The notes below the pieces were generated by a model. That model worked only from the letters and a program-made list of their open reading frames with translations. It did not search any database and was not told where the DNA came from. A stretch of 10,285 nt of DNA from DATHSY01 sp046729855 (GTDB lineage Bacteria > Actinomycetota > UBA4738 > HRBIN12): positions 1 to 10,285 of the forward strand of contig JBKPHM010000125.1 in assembly GCA_046729855.1 (NCBI GenBank). Direction: 5' to 3'. The position numbers and the translations under genes are program-made. This document shows positions 4,478-10,285 of the stretch, piece after piece; within the stretch, counting starts at the first letter, position 1, and every line of letters begins with the position of its first letter.

Positions 4478-6625
4478 CTAGGCGAGGACGCGGAAGGTCA
4501 GCGCCGCCTCCATCGTCGCGCCGCCTCCACCTTCTTGGAGCACGACGATCGGATAATTCCCGGGAGGCACGTCCGGCACGGCGAACGTGATTGCGAACGA
4601 GCACGCGCCCTTCCCGCCCTCACCGAGCCGTTCGAGCGGCGATCCAGAGACGGCGGGTGAAGGCTCCGACGTCGCGAACGAGGCGAGGTAGGGCCAATCT
4701 TCGGGCCGCGCGTTCCACCACGCGATCATCACGGTCTCGCCCGTCGTGTCGAACGATCCGTCCTTGCGAACGAACGGCATCGGTCCGGAGATCGTGACGA
4801 CGTCGCCGGCATGGCCTTGGGGCTGGCTCAGCCTTGCGCCGTAGCCGCCCGTCGCAGGAGCCGGGCACACTGGCGGGGGCACGAGCGTGTCGAGCTGCGC
4901 TTGCGCGAGTGCCAGGGTCGCCTGCGATGGCGTGGACGTCCCGAAGTACACGCGGACGAGGACGCCGGGCCGGTCCATCTCGTAGACGGCGTAGTCTCCG
5001 GCCGGCTCCTCGGCGACGGGTTCGCGGACCTCTGCCGTCGAGAGGTCGAACGGCGCCAGGCCATTCGGGTACGGACCGAACGACGGATCCTGTTCCCACG
5101 GCGTCGCCAGCGCCGTGATCACGACCCCGTCGGGCGGCAGCGCCAGGATCGTGTCGGGCGGGATGGCGGCGCCGAGCCGAACGTCGCTCTCCTCGAACGG
5201 GACGGTCGCCGCCCACGCCGTCGTCGCGTCGCCCTCCGGCGCGGGATCGCCCCGGCGCACATACCACCCCTCGCCGCCGGCGAGGTACGGCGCCTGGTAG
5301 ACGACATTGCCGCCGGCCTCGCCAGCGTGCTCCGAAGGCACAGGCGCGGGAGGACGGTACGCCCACAGGGACGTCGGCGAGCCCGTGCACCCGTAGCACG
5401 CGACGCCTTTCTCACCGAGGGTGATGCCCCACGCGGCGAGGAACCCGACCTCATGGGCGGGGACGAGGCTCGCGAACCGCCACAGCTTCAGATACCGCTC
5501 GTAGGCGTCCGACCAGATCTCGGCGTCGACGAGCCCACCGTGGATCTCGCGCCACGACGACGTGCCCGGGTCGTACAGCGCGGCCCGGCCGCAGAAGAAC
5601 GCGAACACTCTCCCATCCACCACCATGCTGTCCGGGTAGCACTCGCTGAAGTCGAGCGGCATCCTCTGCCTGCGGGTCCACGCGTTCTCGGACGGGTCGT
5701 ACGTCTGGGAGAACGTCTCGTAGTCCCACGCGACCATCCGGTCCCCGGCCCACACCGCCGAGATCGCCTGCGGCGACAGGTCCGACGGCGGCAGCTCGCG
5801 CCACACGTCCATCGCGGGGTCGTAGGCGGCGCCAACCGAGGTCGCTGTGGTCGCGTGGTTCCCGTTGTCCAGCAGCGCACCGAACACGATGACCTCGCTC
5901 CCGGTCCACACACCGCTCGCATGGTTCAGGGCGATCGGCGGCGGGGCGATGCTGCTCCAGGTGTCCGCGAGCGGGTCGAACAGCGCGCCGTCCGTTGCCG
6001 GGTCGGACGCCTCGCCGCCTCCCCAGACGAAGATGTGCGAGCCCGTCCACACGGTCACTGCGCCGTAGCGAGGCGCGAGCGGCGCGTCCGCGATCTCGCG
6101 CCACGTCCCGGTTGAGGGCCGGTACGAGACACCACCCACGGCGTCGCCCGATGAGAGGGAAAGGAAGACCGCCTCGTCTCCGGTCCACACCGCATGGGCA
6201 TAGGCGAGGGCCGCGGGCCCAGGAGCGATCGCCGACCACCGCTCGGTTGCCGGGTCGAACGCGAACCCGTCGCGGGTCGGTTCGCAGTTATCGTGCACTG
6301 CCGGGTCGCACCCGCCCCACGCCAGGAGCTCGGTGCCCGTCCAGACGAACGCGGCCCCATCACGGACCTGGGGCGGATCGGGGAGCTGCGTCCACCCCAC
6401 TGGGATCCCGTCAAGGGGAGAGCCCGCCGGACGGTTCGTCGCGTCGCCCGGCGAAAACGCCCTCAAGAGGATCAGCCCCGATGCCGCGAACACGCCCAGC
6501 GCGATCGCGATCGCGGCGATCCGGGCGAACGCCCCCCGGCGCGACGAGCGCTGCTGCATGAGTCGGCGCTCGATCTCGGGCCAGAGGTCAGGTGGTCGGT
6601 CGGTCCACTGCCCTCGGCTCGTCAT
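4478..6625 (-). CDS. Membrane-anchored Kelch-type beta-propeller, putative anti-sigma partner, 715 aa
   Basis: The ATG at 6625 overlaps the sigma gene's TGA (ATGA). Residues 1-33 are cytoplasmic, with DLWPEIERRLMQQR, a segment seen at the start of several sigma-linked membrane proteins. Residues 34-54 are one transmembrane helix. From about 78 to 370 come at least six Kelch-like blades. They are marked by VW(T/A)G near their start (five times: VWTGTELLAWGG, VWTGDEAVF, VWTGSHIFVWGG, VWTGSEVIVFG, VWAGDRMVAW) and by (Y/F)DP-x5-W near their end. A second region of unknown fold follows. The last roughly 130 residues look like an Ig-type strand sandwich (AGDVVTISGP ... VPPGNYPIVVLQEG). No zinc anti-sigma motif is seen. 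The likely role is an outside sensor controlling the neighbouring sigma factor; fold confident, role inferred. Confidence 0.85.
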   Translation of the reverse strand: MTSRGQWTDRPPDLWPEIERRLMQQRSSRRGAFARIAAIAIALGVFAASGLILLRAFSPGDATNRPAGSPLDGIPVGWTQLPDPPQVRDGAAFVWTGTELLAWGGCDPAVHDNCEPTRDGFAFDPATERWSAIAPGPAALAYAHAVWTGDEAVFLSLSSGDAVGGVSYRPSTGTWREIADAPLAPRYGAVTVWTGSHIFVWGGGEASDPATDGALFDPLADTWSSIAPPPIALNHASGVWTGSEVIVFGALLDNGNHATTATSVGAAYDPAMDVWRELPPSDLSPQAISAVWAGDRMVAWDYETFSQTYDPSENAWTRRQRMPLDFSECYPDSMVVDGRVFAFFCGRAALYDPGTSSWREIHGGLVDAEIWSDAYERYLKLWRFASLVPAHEVGFLAAWGITLGEKGVACYGCTGSPTSLWAYRPPAPVPSEHAGEAGGNVVYQAPYLAGGEGWYVRRGDPAPEGDATTAWAATVPFEESDVRLGAAIPPDTILALPPDGVVITALATPWEQDPSFGPYPNGLAPFDLSTAEVREPVAEEPAGDYAVYEMDRPGVLVRVYFGTSTPSQATLALAQAQLDTLVPPPVCPAPATGGYGARLSQPQGHAGDVVTISGPMPFVRKDGSFDTTGETVMIAWWNARPEDWPYLASFATSEPSPAVSGSPLERLGEGGKGACSFAITFAVPDVPPGNYPIVVLQEGGGGATMEAALTFRVLA

Positions 6626-7098
6626 GGCTCACCTCCCGCGATCAGAAGCTCCCGGAGGCGCCGGCGCGCGGCGTGCAAGTGGACGCGCACCGATACCTCA
6701 CTCGAACCGAGGAGCTTGGCGGTCTCGCCGGTCGAGTAGCCGAGCAGCTCGCGAAGCAGGAACACGCGCCGTTGGCGCGGGCTGAGCTCGGCCAATCGTT
6801 CGACGACGTCGGTGTCGTGCGCGTCCTCGACCGGCATCGCGTCGGCCTCCGCCAGTGACGTCGACCGCCCCACGCGTCGCAGCTCTCCCGAGGCGATCCG
6901 AAACGCCGCCCGGAAAACCCACGGACGGAGCGAGCGGATCGAATCCAGTCTCCGCCCGGCCTGTGCGAACGCCTCCGCGACCGCCTCATCGGCAACGTCG
7001 CGGCGTCCGCCGGCGTAGGCGACGACCGCGCCCCAGAGCTCGCCCCCGAACTCGCGGTAGGCCGCTTCCAACCGTCGCCGTCCCTCGTCATCGAGCAC
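6622..7098 (-). CDS. ECF-family RNA polymerase sigma factor, 158 aa
   Basis: A minimal two-domain sigma factor. Region 2 is at about residues 10-75: LEAAYREFGGELWGAVVAY, then VADEAVAEAFAQAGRRLDSI, then PWVFRAAFRIASGELRR. Region 4 is residues 98-158, with VERLAELSPRQRRVFLLREL and a helix-turn-helix GYSTGETAKLLGSSEVSVRV. The start is taken as GTG 7098, the only start codon in the open frame, which begins after a TAA near 7155. The ribosome site is weak. It is translationally coupled to the Kelch membrane protein by ATGA at 6622-6625. It differs clearly from the first sigma factor of the window, so the two modules are analogous, not recent copies. Confidence 0.88.
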   Translation of the reverse strand: MLDDEGRRRLEAAYREFGGELWGAVVAYAGGRRDVADEAVAEAFAQAGRRLDSIRSLRPWVFRAAFRIASGELRRVGRSTSLAEADAMPVEDAHDTDVVERLAELSPRQRRVFLLRELLGYSTGETAKLLGSSEVSVRVHLHAARRRLRELLIAGGEP

Positions 7099-7152
7099 CG
7101 AACCGTCGATCCCAGCCTCCCGGCTACTACGGGCGCGACCGGCGCCCCTGCG

Positions 7153-7260
7153 TTAAGGCTGACGCGACAAGTCGACGTTCGGTTCGACCGCCCCGATGCG
7201 GACCTCGGAAACGGCCGAACGGCCGCCGACGGCGTGGTACAAGGCGTAGAAGACGCTCAT
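7153..7260 (-). CDS. Small ORF, 35 aa, unknown
   Basis: ATG 7260 to TAA 7155-7153 encodes MSVFYALYHAVGGRS, then AVSEVRIGAVEPNVDLSRQP. I report it because nearly every codon ends in C or G, which is unlike a random reading. No family is recognised. It has no membrane helix and lacks a strong Shine-Dalgarno. It may be a short leader peptide gene, a remnant of a longer gene (the frame is open upstream without convincing codon bias), or chance. The candidate promoter of the sigma gene lies within its last third. Confidence 0.3.
   Translation of the reverse strand: MSVFYALYHAVGGRSAVSEVRIGAVEPNVDLSRQP
7161..7185 (-). promoter_or_regulatory. Candidate ECF-sigma promoter for module 2
   Basis: On the minus strand GAACC (7185-7181) and CGTC (7164-7161) are separated by 16 nt, a typical ECF spacing and the same as upstream of the first sigma gene. 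It would give a leader of about 55 nt before GTG 7098. It lies inside the 3' end of the small ORF at 7153-7260. Confidence 0.35.
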
Positions 7261-7442
7261 GTCCAGCCCCGACGGCCTGCTCTCACGTGGGGCGATCCCC
7301 CGGTCGCTCCGGGGCATCCTGTTAGACGACTCGTGGGATCTCACCAAACTCTGGGCGCTGGATCTGCCGGTGACGAACTTCCCAACCCCTCGACTGGCGT
7401 GGCAACTCGACCTGCCTTCGCCGGCGGCGTGCCGAACGCGAG
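7261..7442. other. Intergenic stretch, no supported gene
   Basis: Open frames cross this stretch on both strands but lack codon bias and recognisable protein sequence. It separates the repeat protein from the small ORF and sigma module. I see no clear U-tract terminator. Confidence 0.4.
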
Positions 7443-8084
7443 CTACTTCGCTCCCTGGTTGGCAGGCTGCTTCGGCGCGTCCTCGATCTTGACGACGTCG
7501 GGCGTGGTCGTGAGCGGCAGCGTCTGCGGGGCCGTCCAGAGCGGGTCGCCCTTCTGGTCCATGAACTGGAGCACCGGCGTCCCGTCGGACGTAAGGCCCA
7601 TGATCGCGCGGAGCTCGCCGTCCTTGTTCAGCAGGCGCAGGATCGGCGAGCCCTCGGCCGCGAGGCCGAGGCGCGCACGGACCTTGCCGTCCTCGTCCTG
7701 GAGCGAGATTGTCGGCGAGCCCTGCTGCGCCAGCGAATACACGAACCCGAGCTCGCCGTTCTTGTTGCGCAACGCGAGCGTCGGCGATCCCTCGGTCGCG
7801 AGGCCGAACTTTGCTCGGACCTTCCCGTTCCGGTCGACCATCGCCATGCTGGCCGACCCGTCCGAGAAAAGCCCGAACGTCGCCCGGACCCTCCCCTCGT
7901 CGTCGGCGATCGCCAGGCCGGCCGAGCCATCCGGCTGGATGCCGAACCGCGCCCGTAGGCGCTCGTCTGGCCCGTAGAACGCCAGGAACGGGGAGTCGTC
8001 GTCGGTCACGCCCAGGCGCGCCTTGACCCTCCCCTGTGAATCCTCGATCTCCAACTCGCCCGCCCGGACGACCCGCTTTCTCAT
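7443..8084 (-). CDS. Protein of 23-residue tandem repeats, 213 aa, function unknown
   Basis: The start is ATG 8084, with GGAGCGAGG lying 7-15 nt upstream. Residues 1-163 are about seven units of 23 residues. A typical unit reads DGSAGLAIADDEGRVRATFG followed by two or three residues. The invariant-like glycine of each unit falls at residues 25, 48, 71, 94, (117 is S), 140 and 163. The consensus is (D/E)GSP-x-L-x-(I/L)-x-(D/N)-x-(D/N)-G-(K/R/E)-(V/L)-RA-x-(F/L)GL. Each unit looks like two short beta strands joined by an Asp/Asn-Gly turn, so a beta-solenoid or stacked-hairpin fold is likely. The last 50 residues are proline- and threonine-rich and end the protein. There is no signal peptide or membrane segment. 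Similar repeats occur in uncharacterised bacterial proteins, as far as I recall; no function is known to me. Confidence 0.85.
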   Translation of the reverse strand: MRKRVVRAGELEIEDSQGRVKARLGVTDDDSPFLAFYGPDERLRARFGIQPDGSAGLAIADDEGRVRATFGLFSDGSASMAMVDRNGKVRAKFGLATEGSPTLALRNKNGELGFVYSLAQQGSPTISLQDEDGKVRARLGLAAEGSPILRLLNKDGELRAIMGLTSDGTPVLQFMDQKGDPLWTAPQTLPLTTTPDVVKIEDAPKQPANQGAK

Positions 8085-8206
8085 CTGCTGACCTCGCTCC
8101 GTATCGGCCTACATGGAGGTGACGTGCCCGCCTAGCATGGCGCGACCTGGGGAGCATCGTAAAGCCCGGGTTGGGTCCGTTGCGGGGCCAGATGGGCCCG
8201 TGAAGC

Positions 8207-8244
8207 GAGAAACCGCCGGGGCCCGAGGGCTCCAGCGGTCTCTC
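8207..8244. terminator. Long hairpin downstream of the racemase gene
   Basis: GAGAAACCGC and GCGGTCTCTC pair over 10 positions with one mismatch. Inside them GGGGCCC and GGGCTCC extend the helix with one G-U pair. It begins 55 nt past the racemase stop (minus strand) and 122 nt before the repeat-protein start, so it probably ends racemase transcription. No U-run is present. Confidence 0.6.
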
Positions 8245-8299
8245 AATAGGAACACTATGTGACCAGCGCGACCTGGGTCAAGCGGCGCGAGCCGTTCTG

Positions 8300-9412
8300 T
8301 CACTCTTTCTCGAGCCGCTCCAACGCCACGGTCGCCCCCGCCAGCCGTTCGGGCCTTGGCTCGACGCCGATCCCCGGTGCCTTCGGCACGTCCATGGTGC
8401 CGTCCGGGGCCAGCTCGAACGGCTCGGTCAGGTCGTCCTCGAAGTACCTGCGGCTCGCGCTCGTGTCCCCCGGGAGCGTGAAGCCCGGCATCGCGGCAAG
8501 GGCCAGGTTGGTCGCGCGCCCGATCCCCGTCTCGAGCATCCCACCGCACCAGACCGGGGCCCCGCGGTCGGCGCACACGTCGTGGACGCGGCGAGCCTCT
8601 GGGACACCCCCCACCCTGCCCTGCTTGATGTTGACGATCCGGCACGAATCCAGGTCGAGTGCAGCCCGGGCATCGGCCGCGCTCCGGATCGACTCGTCGA
8701 GGCACAGGTCGGTTCGGACCAGCCGCTGCAGATCCGCATGCCGGATGAGGTCCTCGTGGTGCAGGGGCTGCTCGATCATGAGCAGGCCGTACGCATCGAG
8801 CGCGCGGAAGACCTCGACGTCTTCGAGCGTGTACGCCGCGTTCGCGTCGACGGAGAGCAGGATGTCGGGATGCGCCTCACGGACGGCCGCGACCCGCTCG
8901 AGGTCGACGCCCGGCCCGATCTTCAGCTTGATCCGCCGATAGCCCTCGGCGAGATAGCCGTCGACCTGCTCAATGAGCGCCGCGGCCGAGTCCGCGATCC
9001 CGATCGAGACGCCGCACTCGACCCGGTCGCGGACGGCCCCGAGGTATCCGGCGAGGGACCGACCCGTCGCGCGCAGCTCGGCGTCCAAGAACGCATCGAC
9101 CAACGTCGCCTTGGCCATCGCGTTGCCCCGGACGCCGGCGAACACTCGATCGAGCTCGTCGGCGGCCACGTCGCCCGCCGCGAACAGCGCCGGCGCGAGG
9201 AAGTCGCGGATCACGAGGCGCGCGCCCTCGTTGAACTCTCCGCTGAAACCCGGATCCGGCCCCGTCACGCATTCGCCCCATCCGACCGCGTCGTGCGTCT
9301 CCACCTTCGCGAGCAGACACACCTTGTCGGTCTCGACGCCGAAGCTGGTCCGGAACGGTCGCACCAGCGGCAGAGCCACGACCCGGAGCTCGATCGCGCT
9401 GACGGTGGTCAC
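8300..9412 (-). CDS. menC: N-acylamino acid racemase / o-succinylbenzoate synthase, 370 aa
   Basis: A member of the enolase superfamily, muconate-lactonizing-enzyme subgroup. The capping domain (about 1-130, VRPFRTSFG...GWGECVT) is followed by a TIM barrel carrying the full catalytic set by my count: K162-x-K164 in IKLKIG, metal ligands D189 (SVDAN), E214 (MIEQPL) and D239 (CLDES), and K263 (NIKQGRVGG). The length is normal. The family includes o-succinylbenzoate synthase of menaquinone synthesis and N-succinyl-/N-acylamino acid racemases, and many members do both. Here no other men gene is visible. The gene overlaps a GNAT acyltransferase (GTGA, 9412-9409), a pairing known from N-succinylamino acid racemase operons, so I favour racemization of N-succinyl-amino acids. 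The GTG 9412 start is set by that overlap. The symbol menC follows the family name, not a proven role. Confidence 0.85.
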   Translation of the reverse strand: MTTVSAIELRVVALPLVRPFRTSFGVETDKVCLLAKVETHDAVGWGECVTGPDPGFSGEFNEGARLVIRDFLAPALFAAGDVAADELDRVFAGVRGNAMAKATLVDAFLDAELRATGRSLAGYLGAVRDRVECGVSIGIADSAAALIEQVDGYLAEGYRRIKLKIGPGVDLERVAAVREAHPDILLSVDANAAYTLEDVEVFRALDAYGLLMIEQPLHHEDLIRHADLQRLVRTDLCLDESIRSAADARAALDLDSCRIVNIKQGRVGGVPEARRVHDVCADRGAPVWCGGMLETGIGRATNLALAAMPGFTLPGDTSASRRYFEDDLTEPFELAPDGTMDVPKAPGIGVEPRPERLAGATVALERLEKE

Positions 9413-10167
9413 GCAGGCAGGTCCGACGCCGGGACGAGAACGTACTCGGAGCGTTCCCGGTCGAACGCCGCCGCGACGGCGCCTGCCTCGAGCGCGCCGC
9501 CGAGGGCGTCTGCGACTCGGTCGCGCCACCGCCCTGCCTCGGTGGCATCCTCGGCGCGGAGCGCCACATGGTCCTCGGGCACGGTCACCCGTGCGTCGGA
9601 TGTGGTGACGACGCGCGGGCCCGGCTCGCGGTCGAGGTCCCAGCGGATCACCGCGCGATCGGTGCGCTCCCCACGGTTCAGCAGGTCGGTCATCGCGCCG
9701 TAGAAGTCCCGTTCGAAGCGATCCGCCACGGCACCGAGCTTGTGAAGGTTGAAATACGCGTTGCGCGCGATCAAGGGGTCGAACGTCCATCTCGCCATGT
9801 GGACGTCCTGCTCGAGCGCCTGGGCGCGCTGCACGAGCTTCAGCGCGTACCCGATGCCGCCGTGCCGAGCGTCGGGTCGCACCGCGAGCATGTGCGAATG
9901 GACGTGCAGGATGCCGTCCTCGGGATCGACGCCCAGCCACCCGAGCACGTATCCGACCATCCGTTCGCCCTCGAACGCCCCGTGGGGCACGTTTCCGCTG
10001 TGCGCCAGGGCGCGAAGCATCTCCTTCGGGATCAGCTGGTGCTCGCCCCAGGTGGCGATCATCACGTCGAGGATCGCGTCCCCATCATCGAGCGTGGTCA
10101 GCGGCCGGAGCCCCACCCCAGCCTTCGCGGCCGCGTCATGCGCCAGCTCCCACGGGTCCGTGCCCAT
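9409..10167 (-). CDS. GNAT-family N-acyltransferase (COG3375-like), 252 aa
   Basis: The acetyl/acyl-CoA binding signature is in the middle: MLAVRPDARHGGIGYALKLV, with the R-x-x-G-x-G turn, preceded by strands GERMVGYVLGWLG and HVHSHMLAV. Then comes WTFDPLIARNAYFNLHKLG, typical of the predicted acyltransferases encoded beside N-acylamino acid racemases. Known counterparts transfer succinyl from succinyl-CoA to D-amino acids, giving the racemase substrate. That specificity is inferred from context. The C-terminal 80 residues form an extra domain beyond the core GNAT fold. I start at ATG 10167, not the longer open frame to the window edge, because a -10-like TACACT lies 7 nt upstream and a terminator hairpin lies just beyond. 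The transcript would be leaderless. No desuccinylase is in the window. Confidence 0.82.
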   Translation of the reverse strand: MGTDPWELAHDAAAKAGVGLRPLTTLDDGDAILDVMIATWGEHQLIPKEMLRALAHSGNVPHGAFEGERMVGYVLGWLGVDPEDGILHVHSHMLAVRPDARHGGIGYALKLVQRAQALEQDVHMARWTFDPLIARNAYFNLHKLGAVADRFERDFYGAMTDLLNRGERTDRAVIRWDLDREPGPRVVTTSDARVTVPEDHVALRAEDATEAGRWRDRVADALGGALEAGAVAAAFDRERSEYVLVPASDLPA

Positions 10168-10174
10168 CGCGCGG

Positions 10175-10180
10175 AGTGTA
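10175..10180 (-). promoter_or_regulatory. -10 element of a leaderless promoter for the GNAT/racemase operon
   Basis: On the minus strand TACACT (TAnnnT type) ends 7 nt before ATG 10167, so transcription would start at or next to the A of the start codon. No Shine-Dalgarno is present, which agrees with a leaderless message. The -35 region is not clear. Confidence 0.5.
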
Positions 10181-10200
10181 GCGAGAGCCCCGGACGCGGA

Positions 10201-10229
10201 AGGCGGGCGTCCGGCCGGGACGCCCGCCT
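10201..10229. terminator. Perfect 12-bp hairpin, terminator of the gene entering from the right
   Basis: AGGCGGGCGTCC and GGACGCCCGCCT pair perfectly around the 5-nt loop GGCCG. It begins 22 nt past the stop of the minus-strand partial gene at the window edge and precedes the promoter of the GNAT operon. There is no U-tract. Confidence 0.6.
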
Positions 10230-10250
10230 CCGCTCGAAGATCTCGGATTA

Positions 10251-10283
10251 CTACCCGCCCGACGGGGGCGGCAGCTCCTGCCA
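10251..10283 (-). CDS. Last ten codons of a minus-strand gene (partial at window edge)
   Basis: The frame reads WQELPPPSGG, then TAG and TAA as tandem stops. G/C-ending codons, the double stop and a terminator hairpin 22 nt downstream support it as the true end of a gene starting outside the window. The piece is too short to name. Confidence 0.4.
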   Translation of the reverse strand, partial: WQELPPPSGG

Positions 10284-10285
10284 CT

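Noticed and set aside
4811..6115. 434-codon open frame on the plus strand
   Set aside because: It is a mirror of the Kelch gene, with arginine-rich low-complexity protein typical of a GC-rich shadow frame.
7443..8084. 69-bp periodicity considered as a CRISPR-like or satellite DNA repeat
   Set aside because: The periodicity comes from protein repeats; the DNA units differ widely and there are no spacers.
7153..8157. 334-codon open frame on the minus strand
   Set aside because: It covers the repeat-protein gene in another frame; the 23-residue repeat frame is clearly the coding one. Only its last 35 codons show independent coding bias and are reported separately.
8582..9703. 373-codon open frame on the plus strand
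   Set aside because: It is antisense to the racemase and GNAT genes, which have complete catalytic motifs; the plus-strand product has no recognisable domain.

Overview
High-GC chromosomal window, most likely from an actinobacterium or a high-GC Chloroflexota-like soil bacterium. This rests on strong G/C at third codon positions, GTG starts, 4-nt ATGA/GTGA gene overlaps, a leaderless TAnnnT-type promoter and terminator hairpins without U-tracts. No marker gene fixes the lineage.

Layout. Positions 1-2247 are an accessory, partly decayed region. They hold the 3' end of an unknown ORF, a broken gene with an HNH-like remnant (121-922), a small ORF paralogous to its 3' part (986-1273), a probable frameshifted gene on the minus strand (1248-1547) and an intact zinc-ribbon/HNH nuclease-like gene (1674-2144). 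The region stops at the 5' half of a tRNA-Ala(TGC), cut exactly after the anticodon loop (2248-2285, minus strand).

Positions 2286-7260 hold two similar signalling modules. Each is an ECF sigma factor overlapping by 4 nt a single-pass membrane protein whose outer part is a beta-propeller. Module 1 (plus strand, 2423-4032) has a TolB/PD40-type propeller. Module 2 (minus strand, 7098-4478) has a Kelch-type propeller and a C-terminal Ig-like segment. They point toward each other, with a small cupin gene (4398-4078) between them. Candidate ECF-type promoters with the same 16-nt spacing precede both.

Positions 7443-8084 encode a protein built from 23-residue repeats (about seven units), of a kind with no function I know.

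Positions 8300-10167 are a two-gene minus-strand operon: a GNAT N-acyltransferase overlapping an enolase-superfamily N-acylamino acid racemase / o-succinylbenzoate synthase. In known bacteria this pairing belongs to a route converting D-amino acids to L-amino acids through N-succinyl intermediates. The right edge holds the last ten codons of another minus-strand gene and its terminator-like hairpin.

The strongest leads are the tRNA-half boundary with its nuclease-bearing decayed flank, the duplicated sigma/propeller architecture, and the unexplained 23-residue repeat protein.
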